Shown here piece after piece: positions 1-9,476 of a stretch of DNA of 64,000 nt. The translations under genes and the position numbers were made by a program. Each line of letters opens with the position of its first letter. Within the stretch, counting starts at the first letter, position 1. The notes below the pieces were generated by a model. The model saw only the letters and a program-made list of their open reading frames with translations. It was not told the DNA's origin and ran no database searches. The stretch spans positions 1 through 64,000 of the forward strand of contig NZ_LZJF01000051.1 of the NCBI RefSeq assembly GCF_001666835.1, read 5' to 3'. This stretch comes from Mycobacterium sp. E3251. GTDB taxonomy: Bacteria; Actinomycetota; Actinomycetes; Mycobacteriales; Mycobacteriaceae.

Positions 1-220
1 GCTCCGGGGTGTCGGCGCGGTTCGCGATCGCCGCGGCCGAAACCGTGGCGGCGGCCGCCCGGCACCGCGGCGCGGTGCTTGGCGAGACCGATCCGGTGGC
101 CCGCGTGGTCGACCTCGGCACCGTGATCGACGTCCTGCGCGGCAAGCTGGAATTCGAGTCCGGTGAGGAAGGCCGCGAACAGGCCGTGCTCGAACACCTG
201 CTGCGCCGCGCGACGGCCGA
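1..220 (+). pseudogene. Displaced, inverted fragment of the chelatase-like ATPase gene
   Basis: The plus strand from base 9 reads through bases 75-77 as a second copy of about residues 304-326 of the gene at 221-1198. It then continues through base 220 with about 47 further in-frame codons that look like the missing next part of that protein (acidic, helical, no stop). After base 220 it runs back into the antisense of the same gene. It has no start signals and is not an independent gene. The last 80-90 residues expected from the family length of about 460 are not in the window. Confidence 0.75.
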
Positions 221-297
221 CACCGCGCCGCGGTGCCGGGCGGCCGCCGCCACGGTTTCGGCCGCGGCGATCGCGAACCGCGCCGACACCCCGGAGC
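1..297. repeat. Perfect fold-back inverted repeat, 77-bp arms (1-77 and 221-297) with a 143-bp spacer
   Basis: Bases 1-77 are the exact reverse complement of 221-297. Both arms encode the same stretch of a chelatase-like ATPase (about residues 304-326), in opposite directions. The spacer 78-220, read on the plus strand, is the natural continuation of the same protein. The inner junction at about 221-235 is GC-rich and nearly palindromic, which gives microhomology for a fold-back. A chimeric read or contig-edge artefact is the likeliest cause. A real local inversion-duplication is possible. Confidence 0.9.
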
Positions 298-1198
298 GTT
301 GGTCGACGGAGTTGGACTCCCGCAGGTACCGGGCGAACCGGGCGATCACCTGCATCAGGTAGTCGGGCACCTGCGCGGACAGGTGCGCCTCCTGCACGAT
401 GACGCCAACCTCCGCCTCGAGCTCCAGCGGGTAGTGGGTGCGGATCTCCGCACCGAACCGGTCTTTGAGCGGGGTGATGATGCGGCCGCGGTTGGTGTAG
501 TCCTCGGGGTTGGCGCTGGCGACCACCAACACGTCCAACGGCAGGCGCAGCGTGTAGCCGCGGACCTGAATGTCGCGCTCCTCCATCACGTTGAGCATCG
601 ACACCTGGATGCGCTCGGCGAGGTCGGGAAGCTCGTTGACCGCGACGATCCCGCGGTGTGCGCGGGGGATCAGGCCGTAGGCAATGGTTTCCGGGTCCCC
701 GAGGCTGCGACCCTCGGCAACCTTGATCGGGTCGATGTCGCCGACCAGGTCCGCGACGCTGGTGTCGGGCGTCGCCAGCTTCTCGGTGTAGCGCTCGCTG
801 CGGTGCTTCCATTCGATCGGCAGGTCGTCGCCCAGAGTGGCGGCCTTGCGGATCGACTCCGGCGTGATCGGCGAGTAGGGATGCTCGCCCAGTTCCGCGC
901 CGGCGATCACCGGCGTCCACTCGTCGAGCAGCCCGGTCAGCGCGCGCAGCAGCCGGGTCTTGCCCTGGCCACGTTCGCCGAGGAGCACGAAGTCATGCCC
1001 GGCGATGAGCGCCCGCTCCAGTTGGGGCAGGACGGTGTCCTCGAAACCCAGGATCCCCGGCCAGACAGCTTCACCTTCCGCGCCGTCGGCGAGCCGCGTC
1101 AGCAGGTTTTCCCGAATTTCCTGTTTGACTCCCCGTTCACGATGGCCGGCGGCACGCAGCTCGCCGACGGTCCGGGGCAGATTGCTGGGTGATGGCAC
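221..1198 (-). CDS. Magnesium-chelatase-like AAA+ ATPase (Rv0958 type), interrupted at its 3' end
   Basis: This encodes 326 residues of a ChlI/MoxR-like AAA+ ATPase. The P-loop reads GERGQGKTRLL. It is followed by the motifs expected of the family, including a VNELPDL segment of Walker B type and VVASANPEDYTNRG of sensor-1 type. The GTG at 1198 is chosen because it lies at the family N-terminus. Family members act with a von Willebrand domain partner to remodel proteins or insert metal. No tetrapyrrole genes lie next to it, so a metal-insertion role is not supported here. The gene follows purH on the same strand after 44 bp. Its natural reading is lost at base 221, where the fold-back repeat begins. 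The frame stays open to base 1 but is antisense of itself. Confidence 0.82.
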
Positions 1199-1242
1199 CA
1201 CTCCACGCTACGCGTTGCCCACTGGCCCCACGCGCTGAGCGT

Positions 1243-2826
1243 TCAGTGAGCGAAGTGGCGGGCCCCGGTGAGGTACAAGGTGACGCCGGCGCTGGCCGCC
1301 GCCGCGGTCACCTCGTCGTCACGCACCGACCCGCCCGGGTGCACGATCGCTTTCACCCCGGCGGCGGTCAGCGTCTCGAGTCCGTCGGGGAACGGAAAGA
1401 ACGCGTCCGAGGCCGCGACCGCGCCGCGAACCCGATCGCCGCCTCGTTCGACGGCCAGCCGGGCCGCGTCCACCCGGTTCACCTGCCCCATCCCGACGCC
1501 GATGGTCGCGCCGCCGCCGGCGATCACGATGGCGTTCGACTTGACCGCCCGGCACGCCCGCCACGCGAAGACCAGATCGGTCAGCGTGGCCGGATCGGCC
1601 GGTGATCCCGTCGCCAGAGTCCAGTTCGCCGGGTTGTCACCGTGCGCGTCGAGCTCGTCACGTTGCTGCACCAGCAGCCCACCGCTGATCGGCCGCAGCT
1701 CGATGCCGCCGGTCAGCGGCTCGGAGGCCACCAGCACCCGGATGTTCTTCTTGCGCGTCAAGGCTTCCAAAGCCTCCGGCGCGTAGGCCGGCGCGATGAT
1801 GACCTCGGTGAAGATGGTGCTCACATACTCGGCCATCTCGACGCTGACTTCGGTGTTGGCCGCGATGACGCCGCCGAAGGCGCTCAGCGGATCGCATTCG
1901 TGGGCCTTGCGGTGCGCGTCGGCCACCGATTCCGACGAGATGGCGATCCCACAGGGGTTGGCGTGCTTGATGATTGCGACGCAGGTCTGTTCGTGGTCGA
2001 AGGCGGCCCGCCAGGCCGCGTCCGCGTCGGTGAAGTTGTTGTACGACATCTCTTTTCCGTGCAGCTGCTCGGCTTGCGCCAACCCCGGCCAGGCGGCGGG
2101 GTCGCTGTAGAGCGCCGCCTGCTGGTGCGGGTTCTCGCCATAACGCAGCATCGTCGAGCGGCTCCAGCTGCGCCCCAGCCACTTGGGGAACGCCGTCGGC
2201 GGGTGCTCGGGCGCCAACGTCGACTCCATCCAGCCCGCGACGGCGATGTCGTATTCGGCGGTGTGCTGAAACGCCAGCGCCGCCAGCTTTTTGCGCTCGG
2301 CGAGGGTAAAGCCGCCGTGGCGCACCGCGGCGAGCACGCCGTCATAGCCGCGCGGGTCGGTGATCACCGCCACGCTGGGATGGTTTTTCGCTGCCGCGCG
2401 GACCATCGACGGCCCGCCGATGTCGATCTGCTCGACGCATTCGTCGATGCTGGCGCCGGAGTCGACGGTCTCGCTGAACGGGTAGAGGTTGACGACGACG
2501 AGTTCGAAGGCGGCGACGCCGAGTTCCTCGAGCGCGGCGGCGTGCTCGGGTTTGCGGAGATCGGCCAGAAGGCCGGCATGCACCCGCGGATGCAACGTCT
2601 TGACCCGCCCGTCGAGCACCTCGGGAAAGCCGGTCAGCTCCTCGACCCGCGTGACCGGGATCCCTTTTTCGGCAATCGTCTTCGCCGTCGACCCGGTCGA
2701 GACGATCTCGACGCCCGCGTCGGCCAGCCCGCGGGCGAGTTCGACGAGGCCGGTCTTGTCGTAGACGCTGATCAACGCGCGCCGGATCGGCCTTTTCGCC
2801 GTCTCCGGCCATTCGTCGGTGGTCAT
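1243..2826 (-). CDS. purH: Bifunctional AICAR formyltransferase / IMP cyclohydrolase
   Basis: PurH catalyses the last two steps of de novo IMP synthesis in the cytoplasm: 10-formyl-THF-dependent formylation of AICAR, then ring closure to IMP. The 527 residues match the family length. The N-terminal cyclohydrolase domain (about 1-150, MGS-like fold) contains [13 protein letters not shown] and [15 protein letters not shown]. The C-terminal transformylase domain has [11 protein letters not shown] and the catalytic KHANPCG (near residue 285). It also has the [10 protein letters not shown] and [11 protein letters not shown] motifs. Its ATG overlaps the 3' end of purN by 4 bp, so the two enzymes are translationally coupled. 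Confidence 0.98.
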   Translation of the reverse strand: MTTDEWPETAKRPIRRALISVYDKTGLVELARGLADAGVEIVSTGSTAKTIAEKGIPVTRVEELTGFPEVLDGRVKTLHPRVHAGLLADLRKPEHAAALEELGVAAFELVVVNLYPFSETVDSGASIDECVEQIDIGGPSMVRAAAKNHPSVAVITDPRGYDGVLAAVRHGGFTLAERKKLAALAFQHTAEYDIAVAGWMESTLAPEHPPTAFPKWLGRSWSRSTMLRYGENPHQQAALYSDPAAWPGLAQAEQLHGKEMSYNNFTDADAAWRAAFDHEQTCVAIIKHANPCGIAISSESVADAHRKAHECDPLSAFGGVIAANTEVSVEMAEYVSTIFTEVIIAPAYAPEALEALTRKKNIRVLVASEPLTGGIELRPISGGLLVQQRDELDAHGDNPANWTLATGSPADPATLTDLVFAWRACRAVKSNAIVIAGGGATIGVGMGQVNRVDAARLAVERGGDRVRGAVAASDAFFPFPDGLETLTAAGVKAIVHPGGSVRDDEVTAAAASAGVTLYLTGARHFAH

Positions 2827-3470
2827 CGCTTGGTCGCCTTTCGTCCGATCGTCGCTGTTCTTCCGACCAGGGTCAGGCCACCGGTCGCGATCTCGGCCAC
2901 CACGTCCACCAGGAGCTTCCGTTCGGTGACCTTGATGCGTTCATGCAGGGACTCTTCGCTGTCGCCGTCGAGCACCGGCACGGATTGCTGCGCCAGGATC
3001 GGCCCGGTGTCCGTTCCGGCATCCACCAGGTGCACCGTACAACCTGTGACCTTGACGCCGTAGGCCAACGCGTCGGCCACGCCGTGCGCGCCCGGAAACG
3101 CCGGCAACAAAGCGGGGTGGGTATTGATGATCCGGCCGTAGAAGCGCGAGAGGAACTGGGGGCCAAGTATTTTCATGAAGCCCGCCGACACCACCAGATC
3201 GGGCGAGTGGGCGGCGGTGGCTTCGGTGACGGCCGCATCCCAGGCGGCGCGGTCGGGGTGATCGCCCAGCCGGGCGGTGAACGTCGGCAGCGATGCCCTC
3301 GCGGCGATCTCGGTGGCTAGACACTCGCGATCGGCACCGACCGCGACCACGCGGGCGGGGTAGTCGCCGACGGCGGCGTCGAGCAGCGAACTCAGCAGCG
3401 ACCCGGTGCCCGATGCCAGTACCACCACTCGCGCCGGCGCACTTGGGGGCACATGGAGCGGTTCGGCCAC
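2823..3470 (-). CDS. purN: Phosphoribosylglycinamide formyltransferase (GAR transformylase)
   Basis: PurN transfers a formyl group from 10-formyl-THF to GAR, the third step of purine synthesis. The 215 residues show the formyltransferase fold: an N-terminal [14 protein letters not shown] phosphate-binding loop, [17 protein letters not shown] with the catalytic Asn and His, and [12 protein letters not shown] with the catalytic Asp. The start ATG at 3470 lies 21 bp after perM. Its end overlaps the start of purH, giving a perM-purN-purH run on the minus strand. Confidence 0.97.
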   Translation of the reverse strand: MAEPLHVPPSAPARVVVLASGTGSLLSSLLDAAVGDYPARVVAVGADRECLATEIAARASLPTFTARLGDHPDRAAWDAAVTEATAAHSPDLVVSAGFMKILGPQFLSRFYGRIINTHPALLPAFPGAHGVADALAYGVKVTGCTVHLVDAGTDTGPILAQQSVPVLDGDSEESLHERIKVTERKLLVDVVAEIATGGLTLVGRTATIGRKATKR

Positions 3471-3491
3471 AAGCAGAGAGCCTAGTGGGAG

Positions 3492-4865
3492 CTACTCGCC
3501 GGGCTCGCGGTCGGTCGAGGTCGGCTGCGCGTCGTCGGGGGGCGGGGTGGGGTCGTCGCCCACCGCCTCGGCGTCGTCGCCGACCAGCGCGTCGGGCGCG
3601 GCGAACTCGTCGGGATCGGCGGAATCCGGCGGCGGTTCGTCGTCCGCCTCGTCGAAGGCCCCGGCAAAGTCCGCCGGTTCTTCGGCCGCGGCGGGCGCGG
3701 GCTTGGGTCGCCGGGGCCGGGCCCGGACGCCGCCGCTCATCACCAGGGTGATTCCGCCGACGACCGAGAACCAGAAGAACACCCCGATGAGCAAGGCGCC
3801 CTGGTCGACGCCCACATCACCGAAGTTTCCCAGTCGGCCGCTGCCGCCGTATGCGAGCAGGGACATCGCCAACGCCCCCGCGACGGAGGCGACCAGAAGC
3901 TTGGCCGTCGCGGGAATCAGCGGGAGCGCACGGCGAGCGCACTGCTGCCCGACCGCCACCCCCGAGGACGCGCCGATGATGAGCAGGGCAACCCACACCG
4001 GGCCGAGCGGCGGGTGGGGGGCCGCGGCCAGGATCGGCAGGGCCGGAATGTCGCCGCCGAAGACGGTGAACGAACTGAACGTCGCGAAGCCGAGGTGGGC
4101 GCTGGACCCGACCGCCATCGCCGAGGTGCCGACGATGACGTTGGGCGCGTACAACATCGACAGCACCGTGAGGCTGAACTGCCCGAATATCGAATCGGTG
4201 ATCCCGTAGAGGTCTTGCATCGTCGCCCAATGCACCACCAGCGACGCCGCCGTGACCAAGCCCGAAAGCCCGAGCAACGCCAGCACACCGGCCGACGCGG
4301 CGCGCAGGGCATCGGCCAGCCAAAACGGCAGCGACGACGCCGCCAACGCCCTTCGCCCCACCCGGGACCCCACACCGATCGCGGCGCCGACGGTGTGCAC
4401 GACGAGGACGCTGGTGAACGCGCGCAGGGCGCTGGGCGTCTGCAGCTCGGTGATCACCGACGAGGCGTCGTGGATGACGGCCAGGGCGATCGCCGCGATC
4501 AGCAAGGGACCGCCCAGCGCCGACGCGACCACCCAGCGGACGACCAACCAGGAGGAATACGGAGAGGTCGCCCGCGCCGTGCTGCGCGCGGTCGCCCAGA
4601 TCATGAGCAGCACCGGCAGCAGCGGCATCACGCCCAGTTCGCGGCCGCCGATCGAGATCGGCACCTGGTGCACGCCCAGCCACATGCTGGCGATCGCGCC
4701 CAGCGCGCCGGTCATGTCGCTGTTGGCGATCAACAACTGCAGCAGCGTGACCGCGGCGATGATGACCAAGGCCACCACCGCCGGGCCGAACGCGACGCGG
4801 ACGAGGTCGCGCGCCTGGCGAGCGCCCGCTGGCCGGTTGTCCGCGCCTTCCGACACCCTTTTCAC
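3492..4865 (-). CDS. perM: Integral membrane protein PerM (DUF6350, Rv0955 type)
   Basis: This 457-residue polytopic membrane protein has many hydrophobic helices between about residues 25 and 375. An acidic, proline-rich cytoplasmic tail rich in Asp, Glu and Pro follows (about 390-457). In M. tuberculosis the orthologue PerM is needed for cell division in acidic or low-magnesium medium and for persistence in mice; I infer the same role from synteny and architecture. A GTG start at 4865 places basic residues before the first helix. It sits between the 34-kDa antigen gene and purN on the same strand, a conserved mycobacterial order. Confidence 0.88.
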   Translation of the reverse strand: MKRVSEGADNRPAGARQARDLVRVAFGPAVVALVIIAAVTLLQLLIANSDMTGALGAIASMWLGVHQVPISIGGRELGVMPLLPVLLMIWATARSTARATSPYSSWLVVRWVVASALGGPLLIAAIALAVIHDASSVITELQTPSALRAFTSVLVVHTVGAAIGVGSRVGRRALAASSLPFWLADALRAASAGVLALLGLSGLVTAASLVVHWATMQDLYGITDSIFGQFSLTVLSMLYAPNVIVGTSAMAVGSSAHLGFATFSSFTVFGGDIPALPILAAAPHPPLGPVWVALLIIGASSGVAVGQQCARRALPLIPATAKLLVASVAGALAMSLLAYGGSGRLGNFGDVGVDQGALLIGVFFWFSVVGGITLVMSGGVRARPRRPKPAPAAAEEPADFAGAFDEADDEPPPDSADPDEFAAPDALVGDDAEAVGDDPTPPPDDAQPTSTDREPGE

Positions 4866-4904
4866 TCTTCGGCGTACGTCCCGACTAGGCGCGAGGGCGC
4901 ACGG

Positions 4905-5789
4905 TTAGGAGGGTGCTGGACCAGACGGCGACGAGGGCGGCTGCTGCTCCTGGCCGTAGGGCGGCTGGCCCCCGCCCTGGTTGGAGTAGTTGGGCGCCGA
5001 GCCCTCGGAGCCCGAGCCGGCCGCGGGCGGCGGGCTGAAGCTGGGGAAACCGGTGGGCGGCGTGGACGGTCCTTGCTGCGCGGCCGCCTGGGGCCCGGAT
5101 TGCGGCTGGGCACCGAAACCGCCGGTGGGAACCGCGCTTTGGGTCGGGGCCTGGCTGGCGGGGTAGCCGCCGTACTGCGACCCGTATCCGGGGTGCTGCG
5201 GCTGCTGCTGGCCGGGCTGGCCGTAGTAGGGCTGCTGGCCGTACTGCCCGTACTGGCCGTAATGGCCGTACTGGGCGTAGGGGTCGTACTTGGGCCGCGG
5301 CGCCGGCGCCGTGATGACGCCCGCCTCCAGCAGGACGACCACGACGGCGGCGATCGCCTGGAGCACGCTGCACGCGACCAGGGGCCACATCGCCCAGCCG
5401 ATCGCGACGCCGGCCGGGAGGTTGATCGTCTCGGTGATGGCCAGCAGCGCACCGAGGACCGCGATGACCGCGACGACTCCGGTGTAGCTCTTGCCCTTGG
5501 GCAGCAGGCTCAGCCCCGCGAGCAGCGCGGCCAGCACCGCGACGATCACCGCCGTACCCGCGTCGCCGGCGCGTCCGCCGACGCCCGGGCCGAGGTCGGA
5601 GCCGATGGTGAACGTCGGCCCGAAGTTCAGCAGATACACCGCCAGGCCGAGCACGACCACCGCGATGTTCAGGTAGAGCGGGAGCTTGGTCGCGCCGTCG
5701 TCGTCCTTGGTGAACGACGGCGTGCCACCTGAGTAGGAGCCCCCGGGTGATGCGGGCTGATATCCGGGGCTACCGGGCGAGTAGGTCAT
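4905..5789 (-). CDS. DUF5336 membrane protein (34-kDa antigen homologue, Rv0954 type)
   Basis: The protein has 294 residues. A Gly/Ser/Pro-rich N-terminus ([12 protein letters not shown]) is followed by four hydrophobic helices (about residues 40-165). The C-terminal half is low-complexity and rich in Gln, Tyr, Pro and Gly, with repeated YGQ units. The M. paratuberculosis 34-kDa serological antigen has this architecture. The ATG at 5789 is preceded by a strong AGGAGG ribosome site seven bases upstream. A longer open frame continues 5' but lacks such a signal and gives an atypical N-terminus. The biochemical role is unknown; an envelope or division association has been proposed for the family. 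Confidence 0.9.
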   Translation of the reverse strand: MTYSPGSPGYQPASPGGSYSGGTPSFTKDDDGATKLPLYLNIAVVVLGLAVYLLNFGPTFTIGSDLGPGVGGRAGDAGTAVIVAVLAALLAGLSLLPKGKSYTGVVAVIAVLGALLAITETINLPAGVAIGWAMWPLVACSVLQAIAAVVVVLLEAGVITAPAPRPKYDPYAQYGHYGQYGQYGQQPYYGQPGQQQPQHPGYGSQYGGYPASQAPTQSAVPTGGFGAQPQSGPQAAAQQGPSTPPTGFPSFSPPPAAGSGSEGSAPNYSNQGGGQPPYGQEQQPPSSPSGPAPS

Positions 5790-6011
5790 GGCTCCTCCTG
5801 TTGCTTCCAGTGCCTTGAAGTGCCTCTGCGGGCGCCACAGTTGCGTCGCGACGCTGTGCTTGCGGGCGCGCCGTTCCATAAACGCCGTGCCCGGCGGTTG
5901 CGTTGCGACGCGATCGATCAACCACGCTAGCGCACTTCGGAACGCCGGTGCCGTGGCCACCGGCTTGGACGCCGATCCGTGCCGCCACGGCGGCGGCTTG
6001 CTCAGCGCAGG

Positions 6012-6025
6012 TAGAACACGTTCTA
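6012..6025. promoter_or_regulatory. KstR-type operator palindrome TAGAACACGTTCTA
   Basis: This is a perfect 14-bp palindrome that fits the published KstR consensus TNNAACNNGTTNNA. It ends nine bases before the ATG of the F420 enzyme at 6035. KstR is a TetR-family repressor of sterol catabolism genes in mycobacteria. An identical 14-mer precedes the second F420 enzyme at 25678. Assignment to KstR is inference from the motif. Confidence 0.72.
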
Positions 6026-6034
6026 ATTCTCTCC

Positions 6035-6883
6035 ATGGATTACGGGCTTGTGCTTTTTACCAGCGACCGTGGCATCTCTCCGGCGTCGGCCGCGAAGCTT
6101 GCCGACGAACACGGCTTCACGACCTTCTACGTGCCAGAACACACTCACATCCCGATCAAGCGCGAGGCGGCGCACCCGACGACGGGCGACGCGTCGCTGC
6201 CCGACGACCGCTACATGCGGACGTTAGACCCATGGGTAAGCCTGGGCGCGGCGTGCGCCGTCACGTCACGGGTGCGGCTGTCCACCGCGGTGGCGCTGCC
6301 CGTCGAACACGACCCGATCACGCTGGCGAAAAGCATTGCCACCCTCGACCATCTGTCCGCCGGACGCGTCAGCCTCGGCGTCGGGTTCGGGTGGAACACC
6401 GACGAGCTCGCCGATCACGGCGTGCCGCCCGGGCGGCGCCGCACCATGCTGCGCGAATACATCGAAGCCATGCGGGAGCTGTGGACCAAGGAGGAAGCGG
6501 CCTACGACGGCGAGTTCGTCAAGTTCGGGCCCAGCTGGGCGTGGCCCAAACCCGTGCAGCCGCACATTCCCGTGCTGGTCGGGGCGGCCGGTAACGAGAA
6601 GAACTTCAAGTGGATCGCCCGCAGCGCCGACGGCTGGATCACCACCCCGCGCGACTTCGACATCGACGAGCCGGTCAAGTTGCTGCAGGACACCTGGGCG
6701 GCCGCCGGCCGCGACGGCGCCCCGCAGATCGTCGCGCTGGACTTCAAGCCGATTCCCGAGAAGCTCGCCAAGTGGGCCGAACTCGGGGTGACCGAGGTGC
6801 TGTTCGGCCTCCCGGATCGATCCGAGGACGAGATCGCCGCCTACGTCGAGCGGCTGGCCGGCAAGCTGGCCGCCCTCGTTTAG
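6035..6883 (+). CDS. LLM-class F420-dependent oxidoreductase (Rv0953c type)
   Basis: The 282 residues form a luciferase-like TIM barrel, the fold of mycobacterial F420-dependent enzymes. Visible hallmarks are the [10 protein letters not shown] segment, [15 protein letters not shown] near the flavin/F420 site, the [13 protein letters not shown] helix and [15 protein letters not shown]. Its substrate is unknown. The ATG at 6035 matches the 282-residue length I know for the M. tuberculosis orthologue; an in-frame upstream extension to 5903 would run through the operator. A KstR-type palindrome directly upstream suggests a role in sterol or lipid metabolism. It stands alone, convergent with the thiolase-like gene. 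Confidence 0.9.
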   Translation: MDYGLVLFTSDRGISPASAAKLADEHGFTTFYVPEHTHIPIKREAAHPTTGDASLPDDRYMRTLDPWVSLGAACAVTSRVRLSTAVALPVEHDPITLAKSIATLDHLSAGRVSLGVGFGWNTDELADHGVPPGRRRTMLREYIEAMRELWTKEEAAYDGEFVKFGPSWAWPKPVQPHIPVLVGAAGNEKNFKWIARSADGWITTPRDFDIDEPVKLLQDTWAAAGRDGAPQIVALDFKPIPEKLAKWAELGVTEVLFGLPDRSEDEIAAYVERLAGKLAALV

Positions 6884-6893
6884 CTTCGCGATC

Positions 6894-6954
6894 CGCGAGA
6901 CATAAACCACGGCGGCCACCTGCGGCGTGTCGCGTGCGTGGTTTATGTGTCGCG
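6894..6954. terminator. Large hairpin between convergent genes (18-bp arms, one mismatch)
   Basis: Arms 6894-6911 (CGCGAGACATAAACCACG) and 6937-6954 (CGTGGTTTATGTGTCGCG) are inverted copies with one mismatch and a 25-nt loop. It lies 11 bp after the F420 gene and 15 bp before the end of the opposite gene. It is probably a bidirectional transcription barrier, or a dispersed palindromic repeat used as one. No U-tract follows, so termination would not be of the classic intrinsic type. Confidence 0.6.
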
Positions 6955-6968
6955 GAAGAACCGGGCCG

Positions 6969-8489
6969 TCACGCCGGCGTGCAGCGGTTGCCGTAGTCGA
7001 AGGAGCGCACCCGCACCGAGTGCCCGAGCGGGTCGCCGTCGATCAGCAGCGCGATCAAGTCGTCGTCCTCGGTGGTGGACAGGAACCGGCTGCCGTCGTC
7101 GAGCCGGCCGACGATGATCCCGGTCGGACGGCCGTCGTCGCGCCGCACCGTGTAGGTCTCGACGGTGCCGACGCCGTCGGCGTGCTCGGTCACCGGCACT
7201 GTCGGCCAGCCGGCGACCTGAGCCTGCGCCTGGGCGCTGCGATCGGGCTTCCACTCCGCCGGAGCGGTGGAGTACACACCGACCGAGTACTTGCTCAGGA
7301 TGCCGCCGTTGGCGCCCACGAGACCGAATTCACCTGGCGCGCTTCGCATTTGCGCGACGGTCTCGGCGACCGCATGCATCGAGTAATTGTTGCCGGCGCC
7401 GCCGAAGAACGGCAGCCCGCCGGTCAGGGTCAGGCCGCGCGGATCGTCGGGCGCGACGCCCATGCCGTCGCAGATGTTGAATACCGGCACCGGAAAGCAG
7501 CTGTACAGATCGAAGGTGGCCACATCGTCGATGCCGATGCCGGCCATGGCCAGCGCCTCGCGCACGGTCAGGACGTGCGACGGCGCATGCCCAAGATCGG
7601 GGCGCTCGAGCAGCGCCTGTTCCTCCAGATCGGCGTGGCCGTGCAGATAGACCCACTTCTCCTCGGGCACTCCGAGGCGGCGCGCCGCCTCGACCGACAT
7701 CAGTAGCGCGGCAGCGCCCTGGTTCACCTGGTCGCGGGCGACCATCAGCCGTGGGTAGGGCTCCGCGATCATCCGGTTGCGCTCGGTCACGGTGATCAGC
7801 TCATCGACCGTGCGCTCCACCGGTGCGGCGGCGAACGGATTGCTGGCCGCGATCTTCGTGAACGGCGCGAACAGCTCGCCCATCCGCCGCCGGTATTCGA
7901 CCGATCCGAGCCCCGTCCCGGCGCGCCGGGCGTTCTCCAGCAACGCGTACTGGATCGGCGCGCTGGTCAGCCCGTGGCTGACGGTGTAGCGCGAGACCAG
8001 CTTCTCGATGCCCTGCCCGCGGTCCTCCAGATCACCGTCGACCGTCTCGGTGAAGTCCGGCTTGGCTTCCGCTTTCGCGAAGTAGCGCAACGTCGAGGTG
8101 GCGTCCGACCCGAACACCATCACGACCTGCGAGCGGCCCGCCGCGATCTCCCCCGCCAGCTCGCTGATCAGGTGCTGCGGCCCCTGTCCCCCAACGATTT
8201 CGAGGATCGCGCGGGCGGGCGAAGCGCCGATGCGGTTGGCCACGGACCGGGGGTAGTTGTTGGACCGCCCGAGCGGGGCGTTGATAAAGCCCGAAATCTC
8301 GAACTGCCGGACGCCGGCCACGGTGTCGATGGCCGCGGCGACATCCTCGCCACCGCAGTCGTCGACGGCGGCCCGGGCCGCCGCGGCGGCCAGCTCGACC
8401 GGCGACATCGCGCGATAGTTCGGGTCGTCGACGCGTTCGGCGGCCTGCCCCACACCGACGACGACGGGGGTGTTCGGGTCGAGATTCAT
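6969..8489 (-). CDS. Thiolase-like protein (TLP1-like, with extra C-terminal domain)
   Basis: This 506-residue protein has a thiolase fold: FINAPLGRSNNYP early, TFDLYSCFPVPVFN, and GGLPFFGGAGNNYSMHAVAE near the C-terminal half. An additional domain follows from about residue 430. This layout resembles the mycobacterial type-1 thiolase-like proteins, which carry a 'TLP1 additional C-terminal domain'. The nucleophilic cysteine of classical thiolases is not visible where expected: the segment reads EIVGGQGPQHLIS. Normal thiolysis or condensation is therefore doubtful, and acyl-CoA or lipid binding is an alternative. It lies between sucD and the F420 gene, where M. tuberculosis has no such gene. 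Confidence 0.8.
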   Translation of the reverse strand: MNLDPNTPVVVGVGQAAERVDDPNYRAMSPVELAAAAARAAVDDCGGEDVAAAIDTVAGVRQFEISGFINAPLGRSNNYPRSVANRIGASPARAILEIVGGQGPQHLISELAGEIAAGRSQVVMVFGSDATSTLRYFAKAEAKPDFTETVDGDLEDRGQGIEKLVSRYTVSHGLTSAPIQYALLENARRAGTGLGSVEYRRRMGELFAPFTKIAASNPFAAAPVERTVDELITVTERNRMIAEPYPRLMVARDQVNQGAAALLMSVEAARRLGVPEEKWVYLHGHADLEEQALLERPDLGHAPSHVLTVREALAMAGIGIDDVATFDLYSCFPVPVFNICDGMGVAPDDPRGLTLTGGLPFFGGAGNNYSMHAVAETVAQMRSAPGEFGLVGANGGILSKYSVGVYSTAPAEWKPDRSAQAQAQVAGWPTVPVTEHADGVGTVETYTVRRDDGRPTGIIVGRLDDGSRFLSTTEDDDLIALLIDGDPLGHSVRVRSFDYGNRCTPA

Positions 8490-8561
8490 AGACCAACTAT
8501 CTACCGCAGGTCCGTCCCCGACCTAATCGGGGGGCCTCGCAGCTTGCGCCGCGATCGCGGA

Positions 8562-9464
8562 CTACAGGCTCTGCAGGATCTCCCTGGCCAGCGCCGCGGT
8601 CTCCGACGGCGTCTTGCCCACCTTGACGCCGGCCGCCTCCAAGGCCTCCTTCTTCGCGGCCGCGGTGCCCGACGAGCCGGACACGATGGCGCCCGCGTGG
8701 CCCATCGTCTTGCCTTCGGGCGCAGTGAACCCCGCGACGTAGCCGACGACCGGCTTGGAGACGTTGGCCTTGATGTAGTCGGCCGCGCGCTCCTCCGCGT
8801 CGCCACCGATCTCACCGATCATCACGATGACCTTGGTGTCGGGGTCCTTCTCGAAGGCCTCGATGGCGTCGATGTGGGTGGTGCCGATGACCGGGTCCCC
8901 GCCGATGCCGATCGAGGTGGAGAACCCGAAATCGCGCAGCTCGTACATCATTTGGTAGGTCAGCGTGCCGGACTTGGACACCAGCCCGACGGGCCCGGGG
9001 CCGCTGATGTTCGCGGGGGTGATGCCGGCCAGCGCCTCGCCCGGGGTGATGATCCCCGGACAGTTCGGCCCGATGATGCGCGTCTTGTGACCCTTGTCCA
9101 GGTTGTAGGCCCACGCGTATGCGGTGTCCTGCACCGGAATTCCCTCGGTGATGACGACCAGCAGCGGGATCTCGGCGTCGATGGCCTCGATGATCGCGTC
9201 CTTGGCGAATTTCGGCGGCACGAAGACGACGGACACGTTGGCGCCGGTCTCCTTGATCGCTTCCGCGACCGTGCCGAACACCGGGAGCTCGACGTCCTTG
9301 CCGACGGGGTCGACGTGCGAGACGGTGGTGCCCGCCTTGCGGGCGTTCACCCCGCCCACCACCTGGGTGCCGGCCTTGAGCATGAGTGCGGTGTGCTTGG
9401 TGCCCTCGCCGCCGGTGATGCCCTGGACGATGACTTTGGAGTCCTTATTCAGGAAGATCGACAT
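8562..9464 (-). CDS. sucD: Succinyl-CoA synthetase, alpha subunit
   Basis: SucD (300 residues) carries the CoA-binding Rossmann domain and the phosphorylated histidine of the TCA-cycle enzyme that interconverts succinyl-CoA and succinate with nucleotide phosphorylation. Visible motifs are [13 protein letters not shown] near the N-terminus, [31 protein letters not shown], and [11 protein letters not shown] with the active histidine. It starts 12 bp after sucC on the same strand, so the two subunits are co-transcribed. Confidence 0.98.
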   Translation of the reverse strand: MSIFLNKDSKVIVQGITGGEGTKHTALMLKAGTQVVGGVNARKAGTTVSHVDPVGKDVELPVFGTVAEAIKETGANVSVVFVPPKFAKDAIIEAIDAEIPLLVVITEGIPVQDTAYAWAYNLDKGHKTRIIGPNCPGIITPGEALAGITPANISGPGPVGLVSKSGTLTYQMMYELRDFGFSTSIGIGGDPVIGTTHIDAIEAFEKDPDTKVIVMIGEIGGDAEERAADYIKANVSKPVVGYVAGFTAPEGKTMGHAGAIVSGSSGTAAAKKEALEAAGVKVGKTPSETAALAREILQSL

Positions 9465-9476
9465 TGCTTGGCTCCC

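Noticed and set aside
78..220. Invertible DNA switch between the 77-bp inverted repeats
   Set aside because: Flipping the spacer would restore only about 47 codons before the reading runs into the antisense arm, so neither orientation gives a complete gene. No recombinase is nearby.
233..1192. Long plus-strand open frame over the chelatase gene
   Set aside because: It is antisense to a gene with clear AAA+ motifs and has composition typical of shadow frames in high-GC DNA.
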